Shown here: one piece after another, positions 54,774-64,000 of the stretch | Position numbering within the stretch: the first letter of the stretch is position 1 | Layout: every line of letters begins with the position of its first letter | Source: Sphaerospermopsis torques-reginae ITEP-024 | GTDB lineage: Bacteria; Cyanobacteriota; Cyanobacteriia; Cyanobacteriales; Nostocaceae | DNA: 64,000 nt | Direction of reading: 5' to 3' | Assembly: GCF_019598945.1 (NCBI RefSeq) | Contig: NZ_CP080598.1 | Coordinates: 558,001-622,000, forward strand | Program-made: the position numbers and the translations under genes | Notes under the pieces: generated by a model | What the model was told of the DNA's origin: nothing | The model's input: only the letters and a program-made list of their open reading frames with translations | Database searches by the model: none

Positions 54774-55619
54774 ATGACAACATTAAACTTCAATAACAAA
54801 ACCAAAGTCCAACAATTACAACCCCAGAGACAAGAAGACTTTTTAGTAATTGAAGGAGTCAACAAAATTTATCCCACAGCCGAAGGACCATATACCGTTC
54901 TTGATAACATTAACCTAAAAATTAGTGAAGGCGAATTTATTTGTTTAATAGGACATTCCGGTTGTGGAAAATCCACACTTTTAAACATGGTTTCTGGATT
55001 TAATACACCTACAAACGGCATTGTATGGTTACAAGGTCAACCCATCACCGAACCAGGACCAGACCGGATGATGGTATTTCAAAACTATTGCTTACTACCT
55101 TGGTTAAACGTATTTGATAACGTTTACTTAGCCGTTGATGCCGTATTTCCTAACAAAAACCAAGCCGAAAAAAGGGCAATAGTCAGAGAACATTTAGCAA
55201 TGGTAGGACTAACAGAAGCAGCCGAAAAAACACCCCATCAAATATCAGGAGGAATGAAACAAAGAGTAGCCATAGCACGTGCTTTAGCCATTCGTCCCCA
55301 AGTCCTGATTTTAGATGAACCATTCGGTGCTTTAGATGCCATCACCAAAGAAGAATTACAAGAAGAATTACTGCAAATTTGGTCAGATCATCAAGTCACA
55401 GTTTTAATGATCACCCATGACATAGACGAAGCACTTTTCCTAGCAGATAAAATAGTCATGATGACCAACGGACCAGCAGCAAACATTGGCGAAATATTAG
55501 AAATTCCCTTCTCCCGTCCTCGTAACCGTCGCCGCATCATGGAAAACCCAGAATATTATCACCTCAGAAACTACGCCCTCGACTTCCTATATCGTCGTTG
55601 CGCTCACATTGAAGAATAA
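54774..55619 (+). CDS. nrtD: Nitrate/nitrite ABC transporter, ATPase
   Basis: The 281-residue ATPase has Walker A GHSGCGKST, signature ISGGMKQRVAIARA and Walker B VLILDEPFGALDA, with MITHDIDEALFLADKI. It pairs with the ATPase domain of NrtC. No regulatory domain is attached. The end YALDFLYRRC is standard. Confidence 0.96.
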   Translation: MTTLNFNNKTKVQQLQPQRQEDFLVIEGVNKIYPTAEGPYTVLDNINLKISEGEFICLIGHSGCGKSTLLNMVSGFNTPTNGIVWLQGQPITEPGPDRMMVFQNYCLLPWLNVFDNVYLAVDAVFPNKNQAEKRAIVREHLAMVGLTEAAEKTPHQISGGMKQRVAIARALAIRPQVLILDEPFGALDAITKEELQEELLQIWSDHQVTVLMITHDIDEALFLADKIVMMTNGPAANIGEILEIPFSRPRNRRRIMENPEYYHLRNYALDFLYRRCAHIEE

Positions 55620-55708
55620 AATCTTAAAATATCTCACGCAAAGACGCAAAGAACAACACCTCTCTCTGCGCCTCAGCGTCTCTGCGTGCAATAAAAAAAT
55701 CTAGAATT

Positions 55709-57901
55709 ATGACAGAAATTACAAAAACACTTTGCCCCTATTGCGGAGTTGGATGTGGTTTAGAAGTCACCCCACCAGCACAACATGGAAAACCCACAAA
55801 TAGAGATAGTGAAGGAACACCAACTTGGAGAGTTAGAGGAGACAAAAACCATCCATCTAGCCAAGGAATGGTATGTGTAAAAGGTGCAACAGTCACCGAA
55901 GCAATACATAAAAATAGACTACATCATCCCATGTTTAGAGAATCATTAAATCAAGATTTTCAACCCATCACATGGGAAGAAGCATTTAATATCATTACCC
56001 AAAAAATACAACAAACAATTAATAATTACAGTGCAGAATCAATATGTATGTATGGTTCTGGACAATTTCAAACAGAAGATTATTATATTGCCCAAAAATT
56101 ACTCAAAGGTTGCTTAGGAACTAATAATTTTGATGCTAATTCACGTCTCTGTATGTCTAGTGCGGTATCTGGGTATATACAAAGTTTTGGCTCTGATGGT
56201 CCTCCTTGCTGTTACGATGATTTAGAATTAACAGACTGTGCTTTTTTAATAGGAACAAATACCGCAGAATGTCACCCTATTGTATTTAACAGATTAGCCA
56301 AATATCATAAAAAAAATCGTCATGTAAAAATGGTAGTTGTAGATCCTCGGCGCACACCCACCGCCGAAGCAGCAGATTTACATTTAGCTATTCGTCCCGG
56401 CACAGACATTGATTTATTAAATGGAATTGCCCATTTATTAATGAAATGGAACTATTTAGATACCACTTTTATTGATGATTGTACTAGCAATTTTCCAGCT
56501 TATGCAGAAGTAATTAGTCATTATTCTCCTGATATTGTTGCCCGTCAATGTGGTATTTCTCTTGAAGATTTAGAAACGGCTGCAAAATATTGGGGTAAAT
56601 CAAAATCTGTACTTTCTTTATGGTCAATGGGTGTGAATCAATCTTCTGAAGGTACTGCAAAAGTCAGAACTATTATTAATTTACATTTAATGACTGGACA
56701 AATCGGTAAACCTGGTGCTGGTCCTTTTTCTTTAACAGGTCAACCTAATGCAATGGGAGGTAGAGAAGCGGGAGGTTTATCGCATTTATTACCCGGTTAT
56801 CGTTCAGTTAAAAATGCAGAACATCGCCAAGAAGTTGAGGATTTTTGGGGTTTAGAAAGGGGTAAAATTTCACCTATTCCTGGTTTAACTGCTTGGGAAA
56901 TGATTACAGGTTTAGAATCTGGAATTGTCCAATTATTATGGATAGCTGCAACTAATCCTGCTGTGAGTATGCCAGATTTAGAACGGACTAAAAAAGCGTT
57001 GTTAAATTCGCCTTTTACTATTTATCAAGATGCTTATTATCCTACAGAAACTGCTAGTTATGCTCATCTTTTATTACCTGCTGCCCAATGGGGTGAAAAA
57101 ACCGGAATTATGACTAATTCTGAAAGAAGGGTAACTCTATGTTCAGCTTTTAAAACACCACCAAAAGAAGCAAAACCAGACTGGGAAATTTTCGCAGAAG
57201 TGGGAAGAAGATTAGGATTTGAAGATCAGTTTAATTTTCAAAATTCATCCCAAATTTATCAAGAATTTGTCCAGTTAACTCGTTATCGTCCTTGTGATAT
57301 GTCTGGTTTAAGTCATGAGTTTTTATCAATAAATGGTCCAACTCATTGGCCTTTTTCTCAGGATAATAATTCAGAAAATAAACTAGAAATTAAACGTTTA
57401 TATACAAATTTACAGTTTAATACTCCAGATGGTCGCGCTAAGTTTGGTGCTTATTATTCTCAAGGTTTAGCTGAACCCCCTGATCCTAATTATCCTTTTG
57501 TGCTAACTTCTGGAAGATTATATGGACATTGGCATACTCAAACTCGTACAGGAAGAATTGAGAAAATTAAACAAATGCACCCCGAACCGTTTCTAGAAAT
57601 TCATCCCCGTGATGCAGAAAAGTTAGGTATGATTGATGGTCAGGTGGTAGAAGTGCGATCGCGTCGTGGTGTAGCTAAGTTTCCTGCTAAAATCACCAAA
57701 GCTATATCTCCCGGTACTGTTTTTGTACCAATGCACTGGGGTAAACTTTGGGCAGATGAAGCAGAGGCTAACTCACTAACTCACTCTGAATCATGCCCTG
57801 ATTCACTCCAGCCAGAATTAAAAGCTTGTGCTGTGCAACTAGTTCCAATTTCTGTAAAAATTACCACGAAAAATTATCAGCTTCAGTCTTCACAATGGTA
57901 A
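55709..57901 (+). CDS. narB: Ferredoxin-nitrate reductase
   Basis: The 730-residue molybdoenzyme has the [4Fe-4S] ligands Cys9, Cys12, Cys16 and Cys56 ([13 protein letters not shown]), the molybdenum cysteine in [13 protein letters not shown], and the bis-MGD binding C-terminal domain ([19 protein letters not shown]). It reduces nitrate to nitrite with ferredoxin in the cytoplasm. Position at the end of the nir operon and the NarM gene nearby distinguish it from formate dehydrogenases. Repeats of the ACGCAAAGACGCAAAG kind precede it (55635-55690). Confidence 0.96.
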   Translation: MTEITKTLCPYCGVGCGLEVTPPAQHGKPTNRDSEGTPTWRVRGDKNHPSSQGMVCVKGATVTEAIHKNRLHHPMFRESLNQDFQPITWEEAFNIITQKIQQTINNYSAESICMYGSGQFQTEDYYIAQKLLKGCLGTNNFDANSRLCMSSAVSGYIQSFGSDGPPCCYDDLELTDCAFLIGTNTAECHPIVFNRLAKYHKKNRHVKMVVVDPRRTPTAEAADLHLAIRPGTDIDLLNGIAHLLMKWNYLDTTFIDDCTSNFPAYAEVISHYSPDIVARQCGISLEDLETAAKYWGKSKSVLSLWSMGVNQSSEGTAKVRTIINLHLMTGQIGKPGAGPFSLTGQPNAMGGREAGGLSHLLPGYRSVKNAEHRQEVEDFWGLERGKISPIPGLTAWEMITGLESGIVQLLWIAATNPAVSMPDLERTKKALLNSPFTIYQDAYYPTETASYAHLLLPAAQWGEKTGIMTNSERRVTLCSAFKTPPKEAKPDWEIFAEVGRRLGFEDQFNFQNSSQIYQEFVQLTRYRPCDMSGLSHEFLSINGPTHWPFSQDNNSENKLEIKRLYTNLQFNTPDGRAKFGAYYSQGLAEPPDPNYPFVLTSGRLYGHWHTQTRTGRIEKIKQMHPEPFLEIHPRDAEKLGMIDGQVVEVRSRRGVAKFPAKITKAISPGTVFVPMHWGKLWADEAEANSLTHSESCPDSLQPELKACAVQLVPISVKITTKNYQLQSSQW

Positions 57902-58031
57902 GCTTCATAATGGTAAGCTTCTAAGTAAATTCCTCAAGAACGGCTAATATAGTCCATAATCTATAGTAACGATTATTCTTGATGATTCTTGAAGATTTAT
58001 TTTGGAGTATCAATTGGAGTGAGAGAAACTA

Positions 58032-58490
58032 ATGAAGAGATTATTTAAGCAAATTAAAGCTTGGACTAGCGACGATAACTTCATGCACGTCATTGAAAAC
58101 ATCGAAGTAATAGTTTCTAAGATTCTCTCCATTTTGATGGTGATAGTAATTTTTGTGGCGATCGCAGATTTGAGTATTTTTTTGGTAAAAGAATTATTCG
58201 ATGCACCTTATGGTAAATTCAATACTGTTTTATTTAAGGTATTCGGTTTATTTTTAAATGTTCTTATTGCTTTAGAGATTTTAGAAAATATCACAGCTTA
58301 TCTCAAAAAGCACGTTTTTCAAGTTGAGTTAGTAATTGTTACCTCTTTAATTGCTGTTGCCCGAAAAATTATTATTCTAGATTTAGAAAAAGTCACAGGA
58401 ATTGATATTATTGGTTTAGGAATTGCTGTACTTGCTCTTTCAATTAGTTATTTAATAATTCGTTCTAGTAGGTCTAATAATCAAAATTAG
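58032..58490 (+). CDS. PsiE-like membrane protein
   Basis: The 152-residue protein has four membrane spans (ILSILMVIVIFVAIADLSIFL, VFGLFLNVLIALEILENI, VELVIVTSLIAVARKIIIL, GIDIIGLGIAVLALSISYLI), matching the phosphate-starvation-inducible PsiE family. LEILENITAYLKKH and VARKII are family marks. Function unknown. It lies between narB and narM on the same strand, 130 bp after narB, possibly with its own promoter. Confidence 0.8.
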   Translation: MKRLFKQIKAWTSDDNFMHVIENIEVIVSKILSILMVIVIFVAIADLSIFLVKELFDAPYGKFNTVLFKVFGLFLNVLIALEILENITAYLKKHVFQVELVIVTSLIAVARKIIILDLEKVTGIDIIGLGIAVLALSISYLIIRSSRSNNQN

Positions 58491-58745
58491 CTGTCAGCAT
58501 TTAGCTGTCAGCATTTAGCTTTCAAGGCTAAAATACCACCCTGATTTATCTGTGGTTTTCATCCAAAATCTAAAATCGTCAGCATTCAGCCGTCAGCTAA
58601 CAGCAGTCAGCAAGATGCTAAAAAACACAAATTTCATCTGCAAAATTTTCCTAATCAACACTTATAGCTAAAAGCTGATTACTGATTACTGATAGCTGAA
58701 TACTTACATAAAATCCAAAATCTAAAATCTAAAATCTAAAATCCC
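58491..58745. repeat. Repeat-filled spacer before narM
   Basis: GCTGTCAGCATTTA is duplicated directly (58490-58520), copy 3 of the ACTGATTACTGATAGCTGAA repeat lies at about 58678-58702, and four AAAATCT-type heptamers (58711-58743) run into the narM ATG. No NtcA box was found here. Confidence 0.65.
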
Positions 58746-59201
58746 ATGACAGCCGAATTTTTTGAATTTGAAGCAGATTTTGTTGACTCTCTCCGTTGCA
58801 TACCGATGCAAGTCCGTTACAAATTGGATACCTGTGGGATTAAATTGAAATTGTCTGATTGGCATCAAATGAATACTTTAGAACGTGCTAATTTAGTAAA
58901 ATTACCTTGTGCAAAAGAAACAGAAATTCAATTTTACCAAGATTACCTACAAAAATTAATTTTAGAAAGGACAGGTACACCAGTTAGCAAACTACCCATT
59001 GAACCTCATCCCCCTTGGATAGATACTGCAACTGTACCACCCAGTGTTCAAGAAAAAGCACAAGAAATAGGTGTGACTATTACCTTACAACAGTGGGAAA
59101 TTTTAACTCCATTACAAAGGTTTGCTCTAATTAAACTCAGCCGTTCTGGACATGAAAACAAAAACTTTCCCAAAGCAATGGCAGAATTTCAGCTAATATA
59201 G
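58746..59201 (+). CDS. narM: Nitrate reductase associated protein
   Basis: The 151-residue soluble protein matches NarM: FFEFEADFVDSLRCIPMQVRYKLDTCGIKLKLSDWHQM, LVKLPCAKETEIQFYQDYLQKLI and VQEKAQEIGVTITLQQWEILTPLQRFALIKLS. NarM is a cyanobacterial protein needed for active NarB, perhaps in cofactor loading. The two halves each carry a similar W-x-x-M/L-x-x-L-x-R-x-x-L/A segment, suggesting an internal repeat. Confidence 0.9.
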   Translation: MTAEFFEFEADFVDSLRCIPMQVRYKLDTCGIKLKLSDWHQMNTLERANLVKLPCAKETEIQFYQDYLQKLILERTGTPVSKLPIEPHPPWIDTATVPPSVQEKAQEIGVTITLQQWEILTPLQRFALIKLSRSGHENKNFPKAMAEFQLI

Positions 59202-59600
59202 CCTTGCGGGTTAATTTTTCAGCTTAAATTGTTATATTTTAGCTATGTTTCTGTAGAATCGCTCTATTTTGTAATCCTAAATTAAAAACTCCTGACTCCT
59301 TGAACTCCTGACTCCTGTACGGGCGTTCGCGAAGCGTGCTGGAAGCATCAGCATTCGGGCGATAAATTATCAATTTTTATCACAGGTTATTTTCCGAATG
59401 CTTCGCCCCTACGACTCCTGACTGCTGTTAATTCAACATTTTGTATTTTGAACTGGAGCAAAGCATCGGTTAGTGAAGCTATAGTTGTATTTATCGAAGG
59501 TGCTGCCGTTTCTCAGGCTAAGATTAAGTCTACTACCCAAACATTTGATCGCGTAGCATGGCATAAGCCATGAATTTGTTTAGACACACTCACTAACTCG
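59202..59600. other. Intergenic region with palindromic repeats
   Basis: GACTCCTG heptamers occur at about 59290-59318 and 59411-59424. GGGCGTTCGCGAAGCGT (59321-59337) and TTCCGAATGCTTCGCCCC (59392-59409) are parts of palindromic repeats with GCTTCGC cores. CATGGCATAAGCCATG near 59557 is a perfect 16-bp palindrome. No gene was seen. Confidence 0.5.
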
Positions 59601-60971
59601 ATGACAGGCAAAAACGCAAGACAGAATGCATTTCTGCGGCTAGTGTCTAGTAATGAAGTAGCTTCCCAGTCAGAATCTCGCTACTCACTGCTTCCGAATC
59701 AAGAAATGGTAATTGGACGTGATCCTAGCTGCCAAGTTGTCTTGGATGCCATGATGTACAGGATGGTGTCTCGTCGTCATGCAGTGGTTCGTCCCCTCTC
59801 CCTATCACCAGATGGCAGATTTAGCTGGGTGATTTGCGATTTAAACAGTGCCAATGGTACTTTTTTAAATGGTCAACTTTTGGTAGGTTCTCAGGAATTA
59901 CACCACGGCGATCGCATTTCTTTGGGTGCTGATGGTCCACAATTCATATTTGAGTATGAATTTATTTCCCAACCAACCGTAATCACAACTAACCAAGGTA
60001 CAGCAATAGCCTCTACCAAAAATGGAAAACTGCACTCACAGCATGACTCCGTTAGTTTCACACAGCTATTTCCAATCATTTCCACCGGTAAAGATTTAAC
60101 TCGCAAAGCTTATCTCATACCAGGAATATTAACAGTTATCTTCGTAGTGTTAATGTTCGGTACTGTAGGACATCCCCAAGCAAATCAAGTAATTGTCGGC
60201 TCTTATATCGCCTCAGCTGCTTATTATTTTGTTTACCAACTTTGCGGTAAACAAAAGCCTTGGTGGGTACTCATAGCTATGGCAGTGAGTACAATGCTAA
60301 TTTTAGTCAGTCCTTTATTAGATTTTTTTATCTTTGTATTTCGCGTAATTTTGCCTGGTAGTTTACCCTCATCTCAAGATTCTATTACCTTCACCGAATT
60401 ACTGATCAGAATGTTCTTTGGTGCAGGTTTAATGGAGGAATTACTCAAGGCATTACCAATATTAGCTGCATATTTCATCGGTAATTCAGTACCATCACCT
60501 TGGCGAGAACGGATCGGAGTTTGGGAACCACTAGATGGCATTCTTCTGGGAACTGCTTCTGCTGTGGGTTTTACTTTGCTGGAAACTCTTGGCCAATATG
60601 TACCAATGATTACACAAAATGTTACCCAACAATCAGGAGTAGGCGCAGGTCAACTGGTGGGTTTACAACTATTAATTCCCAGAATTTTAGGTTCTGTCGC
60701 TGGACACATGGCTTATAGCGGTTATTTAGGCTATTTTATAGGGTTAGCTGTCCTCAAACCTTTGATGGGTTGGCAAATTCTCTCGGTTGGTTATTTAAGC
60801 GCCTCCGCTCTCCATGCTTTATGGAATGCTACCGGTTCTATTAATGCTTTGCTGTTAGTGGTTGTCGGTGTTTTATCTTATGCCTTTTTGATGGCCGCAA
60901 TTCTCAAAGCACGAGCATTATCACCCACGCGATCGCAAAATTTCGCTACTCGCTTCCTCGAACCCAAATGA
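59601..60971 (+). CDS. FHA domain fused to PrsW-type membrane protease
   Basis: The 456-residue protein starts with an FHA domain (about 20-120: VIGRDPSCQVVL, SRRHAVV, SANGTFLNGQLL), which reads phosphothreonine. From about 180 on are eight or so membrane spans. The PrsW family acids and histidines are seen in GAGLMEELLKALPILAAY, LLGTASAVGFTLLETLGQY, GHMAYSGYLGYF and LSASALHALWNATG. PrsW in Bacillus cleaves an anti-sigma factor. The FHA domain suggests control by Ser/Thr kinases; the substrate is unknown. Confidence 0.88.
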   Translation: MTGKNARQNAFLRLVSSNEVASQSESRYSLLPNQEMVIGRDPSCQVVLDAMMYRMVSRRHAVVRPLSLSPDGRFSWVICDLNSANGTFLNGQLLVGSQELHHGDRISLGADGPQFIFEYEFISQPTVITTNQGTAIASTKNGKLHSQHDSVSFTQLFPIISTGKDLTRKAYLIPGILTVIFVVLMFGTVGHPQANQVIVGSYIASAAYYFVYQLCGKQKPWWVLIAMAVSTMLILVSPLLDFFIFVFRVILPGSLPSSQDSITFTELLIRMFFGAGLMEELLKALPILAAYFIGNSVPSPWRERIGVWEPLDGILLGTASAVGFTLLETLGQYVPMITQNVTQQSGVGAGQLVGLQLLIPRILGSVAGHMAYSGYLGYFIGLAVLKPLMGWQILSVGYLSASALHALWNATGSINALLLVVVGVLSYAFLMAAILKARALSPTRSQNFATRFLEPK

Positions 60972-61205
60972 AACAGTTATCAGGTACTGGTGATTGGGGA
61001 CTCTTGACTGGGGACTATCCTTTTCTATGTCTAAGGATAGATGGCGCAATTCTGGCAATCAGTCTATATGTAACTTATGCTGAAGTAATTTGCCATCAAA
61101 AATAAGAATCAGCAGAAGATTTTAAGACACAGAAAAACCGCGCCACAGATGCTGTAATCAGTTTATTAATTTAATCATCACCCATTCATTCATCAGGGCA
61201 GAAAT

Positions 61206-61847
61206 TTACGATTCATTTTGTAAGTGAGAAAGTTCTTTGAAGGCATAATCAGCAATTGCTAAACTGACTTTTGCTTGTTCTATTTCTGATAAAGCTGTCC
61301 ACTCTCGATTGTCAATATTGCTAATTATAACTGCCAAGTTTTGCTGTTCGTTACTTCGCATAGAGTAAGCAAAAGGACGAGCTAAAACAAATAAATCTTC
61401 TGTGAGCAAATTTGGCAGTAAAGTTTGCACACATTCTACTAGTTTCTCACTTGTAGATTGTTCTACATTATTGATAATTTCCGATGCTTTTTGAGCGATG
61501 GTATTTAGCCAACTTAAAGGAACAGCAGGAGCAAAAACACTGTGTAAAGCTGATTTTATACATTTAGATGGTTGTTCATCACGGTCAGTTTTAGAATGGT
61601 AAACTTGATCCCAAATTTTGTCTAAATTGTGATAAAAATCTTGCGATCGCCTAGTCAAGTCTTCTGCTAGTAAATCATCATATTCAAACTGCTGTTCTAG
61701 TTGATGAAAATAAGCTTCCGATTCTTGATCAGCCAGATTCCAGGGATAAGTCTCATCTTCAGGTTGTAGTAGTGCTGCTAATAATTCTAAATCTACTGTC
61801 GATGGTAAAAATTGACGATTATCTAACTCATTAATTTTATTAATCAT
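61206..61847 (-). CDS. Conserved cyanobacterial protein, unknown function
   Basis: The 213-residue acidic protein is mainly helical: FLPSTVDLELLAALLQPEDETYPWNLADQESEAYFHQLEQQF, SVFAPAVPLSWLNTIAQKASEIINN, and LFVLARPFAYSMR. There is no signal peptide or membrane span. No family was recognised. It lies 158 bp downstream of the CHAT-FHA gene on the same strand, with STRR heptamers in the spacer, so it may belong to that operon. Confidence 0.65.
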   Translation of the reverse strand: MINKINELDNRQFLPSTVDLELLAALLQPEDETYPWNLADQESEAYFHQLEQQFEYDDLLAEDLTRRSQDFYHNLDKIWDQVYHSKTDRDEQPSKCIKSALHSVFAPAVPLSWLNTIAQKASEIINNVEQSTSEKLVECVQTLLPNLLTEDLFVLARPFAYSMRSNEQQNLAVIISNIDNREWTALSEIEQAKVSLAIADYAFKELSHLQNES

Positions 61848-62005
61848 GTTTCACCTCACAATTCATTCCCATTAATCCATTCTTGTTTTCAGCTACAACT
61901 GGAATATTAAAATTTCCGCAAAAAATAATTCATTATTCATTAGTCATTAGTCATTAGTTACTCTTCCCAGTCCCCAGTCCTCAGTCCCCAGTCCCCAATC
62001 ACCAG
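61848..62005. repeat. STRR arrays between CHAT-FHA and the downstream gene
   Basis: CATTAGT heptamers (about 61936-61961) and CCCAGTC/CACCAGT heptamers (about 61969-62015) lie in the spacer; the last reach the CHAT-FHA stop codon. Confidence 0.7.
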
Positions 62006-63697
62006 TCACCAATCACCTGAATCTTCAATCACAAATTCCCATGTTTCGCCTTTAGCACTGCCAAACTTTAATTTCATACCTGATGTCAGAAGTATTTCTT
62101 CACGGAGAATTTGTTGCCAACCATTTGGACCTAAACACCAAGTTGTACCGTAGGTAGAAAAATCTTGCAGGTAATAAGTGGGAACTGATTGAGAACCAGC
62201 GATAATATTCCGGCAGAGAATTTCGGCATGGCGTTTAGAAACATAGAGTTCGGGGATCACAATATCATTATCCTTAGTGCGACCAATACGGGTGACACCA
62301 GAACGCAGTAACCAAGTTTTACCTTCTGGTGAAAGCGATCGCAAAGAAGCAGTAGATATTGGGGAATTTATACCAGAAATAGCAGTATCTGGTAATTCCG
62401 TAATTCCTTCATCCACACTTTTGATCAAATCACCATTAAAATCTGGATGCAGGTAGAGAACTGGTAATGTCCAAGCAGGTTGATTAAACTTATATACTGT
62501 TAACAGTTCTTGTCTAGCTGCTGCCACTGCTTCATCAATTGGTTTACGCTCTCGCAATGCTTCGGCAAAAGCTTGAATAAAACTGTGACTTTCTTGGTCT
62601 GCAATTTCATCCCGCATTGCTAGTACCGCAGGTACACCATGACGAATCAGGACTTCCGCTAAACTACTTGCAGGTATAGCTTGTTGATTAATTGCTGCTG
62701 GTTGCGCTCCCCAACAGGCATTAAACACCCCTAATTTTACACCTGTACGGGTTAATACCTGGGCTAATTCAATACCATTGAGGGTCAGATCAGGTCCCAA
62801 AAATAATAAACCACCATCAGGATCTGGCATACCGTGACCAGCGTAAAAAAAGACGTTGTAGCTTTGGGTTTCTAACTCTTGAATTAACTGTTGTGGAGTG
62901 GGTTGCAAGAGTGTCTTCACTATACAAGCTGATACATAATTTTTCTGAAATGGACTACATTCTGACAAAATTTTTTCCAGAATAGCAGCTTCTTTTTCCA
63001 ACTCTAATTTATCATCATGCCCCAAAACCAACAGGACTTTTAAAGCCGGGTCTATTCGTAAATTTGGCAGGGGTTCAACTTCACTGGTAGTCCGACTAAA
63101 TAAAATATCTTGGGAAAGAGATATTGCTGACTGGCCAGGTTCGCGCTGCATAATTTCCCAAGGTAGAGCAATTAGATCAGGGTCACGAATTTCCAATCGC
63201 AAGCGCAACCGTTTATTTTGACCCATAGCCATACCGCGACTACGTTCTAGACTACCAAGAATTTGCCCATCGAATACCCAACGCCATAAACTGATGCCTA
63301 AATATTGCATCAACCGACTACTGTAGGGACTTGTAGTTTGACCGACCTGGGGTAAATTCAAATCAATTGTCATGTAGTTAGTCCCTGGAGATGTCGAAGC
63401 CAAAGCAATATCCAGGGGACTATGACCAGCAAACATTTGCTGCCATTCTTGCCAAATTTGACTCAGTTCAGGAGAAAAAACACAGTCACGCAAAACATAA
63501 CCACTGGGATAGGGAGCTTTAACGACCCAAATGGCGAAATTATCATTTCCAGTATTTACTAGACGAGCGATCGCCAGATTTAGGCAGGACATGGATTTGT
63601 GGAAACTAAACTCTAAGTAGCAGTAATTGACAACAACTTGTGTCTGGTATGTGTCTGGTAAGTGAATTTTAATTGTATTGATCACCTGCTTGATCAT
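62006..63697 (-). CDS. CHAT peptidase-like protein with C-terminal FHA domain
   Basis: The 563-residue protein has an N-terminal uncharacterised part (about 1-190), a CHAT caspase-fold domain (about 195-420) with catalytic His in FFYAGHGMPDPDGG and Cys in VFNACWGAQ, and a C-terminal FHA domain (about 455-555: VTRIGRTKDNDIVIP, SKRHAEIL, YGTTWCLGPNGW). CHAT domains act as proteases in conflict and cell-death systems; the FHA part should bind a phosphothreonine protein. It follows the partial membrane-protein gene by 21 bp. Confidence 0.88.
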   Translation of the reverse strand: MIKQVINTIKIHLPDTYQTQVVVNYCYLEFSFHKSMSCLNLAIARLVNTGNDNFAIWVVKAPYPSGYVLRDCVFSPELSQIWQEWQQMFAGHSPLDIALASTSPGTNYMTIDLNLPQVGQTTSPYSSRLMQYLGISLWRWVFDGQILGSLERSRGMAMGQNKRLRLRLEIRDPDLIALPWEIMQREPGQSAISLSQDILFSRTTSEVEPLPNLRIDPALKVLLVLGHDDKLELEKEAAILEKILSECSPFQKNYVSACIVKTLLQPTPQQLIQELETQSYNVFFYAGHGMPDPDGGLLFLGPDLTLNGIELAQVLTRTGVKLGVFNACWGAQPAAINQQAIPASSLAEVLIRHGVPAVLAMRDEIADQESHSFIQAFAEALRERKPIDEAVAAARQELLTVYKFNQPAWTLPVLYLHPDFNGDLIKSVDEGITELPDTAISGINSPISTASLRSLSPEGKTWLLRSGVTRIGRTKDNDIVIPELYVSKRHAEILCRNIIAGSQSVPTYYLQDFSTYGTTWCLGPNGWQQILREEILLTSGMKLKFGSAKGETWEFVIEDSGDW

Positions 63698-63718
63698 ATC
63701 CCATAATGGTAATGAGAA

Positions 63719-64000
63719 TCACTCAGGCGCGGGACTTTGGTCAGGGGGTGATGGCAATGACTCTTGTCGGTTTTCTGAGTTTTGTGGCGTTGGTTTTACT
63801 GGTGTTGGTTTTACTGTTGTTGTTGGTTGTTGGGTTGCAGATGGAGTTGATGGGGTAATTGTCGATTGTGGTTCTCGTTGGATTTTGAGCCAATATCCCA
63901 GTCCACCGGCTCCTAACAGCACACCTAAAATAATCAATAACTGTAGCGGCACTTTGGTAATACGTCCTGGCTTAGTTTCTGTAATTACTTGAGTTTGCTG
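63719..64000 (-). CDS. Membrane protein with proline-rich tail, C-terminal part (runs off window)
   Basis: The minus frame is open from the window edge, so the GTG at 63952 is probably internal. It reads QQTQVITETKPGRITK, one membrane span (VPLQLLIILGVLLGAGGLGYWL) and a Pro/Thr/Ser-rich tail to the stop. The N-terminal part, which could hold an enzymatic or FHA domain, lies outside. It is first in the operon with the CHAT-FHA gene. Confidence 0.7.
   Translation of the reverse strand, partial: QQTQVITETKPGRITKVPLQLLIILGVLLGAGGLGYWLKIQREPQSTITPSTPSATQQPTTTVKPTPVKPTPQNSENRQESLPSPPDQSPAPE

Noticed and set aside
55709-57901. Formate dehydrogenase alpha subunit instead of nitrate reductase
   Set aside because: The Mo ligand segment carries Cys and the gene closes a nirA-nrtABCD operon with narM nearby, which fits NarB.
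1-64000. tRNA or rRNA genes
   Set aside because: No T-loop GGTTCGAATCC-type sequence with matching acceptor stem, and no rRNA-like block, was found by eye; a tRNAscan run would settle this.

Overview
The window reads as chromosome of a filamentous, probably heterocyst-forming cyanobacterium (Nostocales; Anabaena/Nostoc/Dolichospermum-like). The signs are frequent HIP1 octamers (GCGATCGC); low G+C; arrays of 7-bp tandem repeats (STRR) typical of heterocystous strains; plant-like or cyanobacterium-specific families (PAP/fibrillin, ferredoxin nitrite reductase, NarM, NtcB, SigG, DUF29, DUF4360, FHA/CHAT proteins); and the gene order nirA-nrtABCD-narB. No rRNA, tRNA or CRISPR array was recognised. 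Species-level identity is not claimed.

Layout. 1-5.6 kb: end of a pentapeptide-repeat gene, a truncated alcohol dehydrogenase, a DUF29 gene, hydrogenase protease hoxW, and a large acyl-CoA synthetase (ADP-forming)/GNAT fusion, a fermentation-flavoured neighbourhood. 5.6-9.2 kb: a DUF2283/DUF4258 pair, a small membrane protein, an adenosine-specific kinase-family gene, a PAP/fibrillin protein and an HdrB-like CCG protein. 9.4-13.4 kb: acpP-fabF-tkt (fatty-acid elongation and Calvin/pentose-phosphate cycle). 13.6-20.4 kb: an accessory stretch with a secreted DUF4360 protein, a DUF262 gene with a broken HEPN partner, a PIN/HTH toxin-antitoxin pair, a REP-associated tyrosine transposase inside its own hairpin repeats, and a two-gene cassette for a glycine-rich amphitropic or membrane protein facing a divergent HTH gene. 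20.5-31.8 kb: leuS, a nuclease-like two-gene pair, a TRAP transporter (dctP divergent from dctQM, with a Uma2 gene between), a GGCT-like gene, sigG with its anti-sigma gene, and an L,D-transpeptidase. 31.8-32.7 kb: degenerate mobile DNA. 32.7-43 kb: pgsA, aspA-like lyase, Uma2 and DUF29 genes, DUF362, ppa, panD, a metallo-beta-lactamase-fold protein that has lost its metal ligands, a TrpD-like transferase and ntcB.

43.2-48.4 kb is an island of addiction modules between ntcB and nirA: Rieske protein, HicAB, broken DUF29, DUF433 with a stub of DUF5615, an addiction-module antitoxin/ParE pair, an orphan UPF0175 gene, an intact-looking IS630 element, and a VapC-like toxin whose 3' end was rewritten by that IS. 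48.7-59.2 kb is the nitrate assimilation operon: nitrate/nitrite ABC transporter NrtABCD imports nitrate, NarB reduces it to nitrite with ferredoxin, NirA reduces nitrite to ammonium, and NarM supports NarB; a PsiE-like gene sits between narB and narM. Both ntcB and nirA are preceded by textbook NtcA-type promoters (GTA-N8-TAC, 22 bp, TAACTT), so global nitrogen control (NtcA) and the pathway activator (NtcB) converge here. 59.6-64 kb holds FHA-domain proteases: an FHA-PrsW fusion and, convergent to it, a CHAT-FHA protein with a proline-rich membrane protein cut by the window edge.

The strongest candidates for something undescribed are the glycine-rich two-gene cassette (19.0-20.35 kb), the nuclease-like pair (23.2-24.2 kb), the self-contained REP/transposase unit (17.6-18.4 kb), and the IS-remodelled toxin (47.5-47.9 kb).
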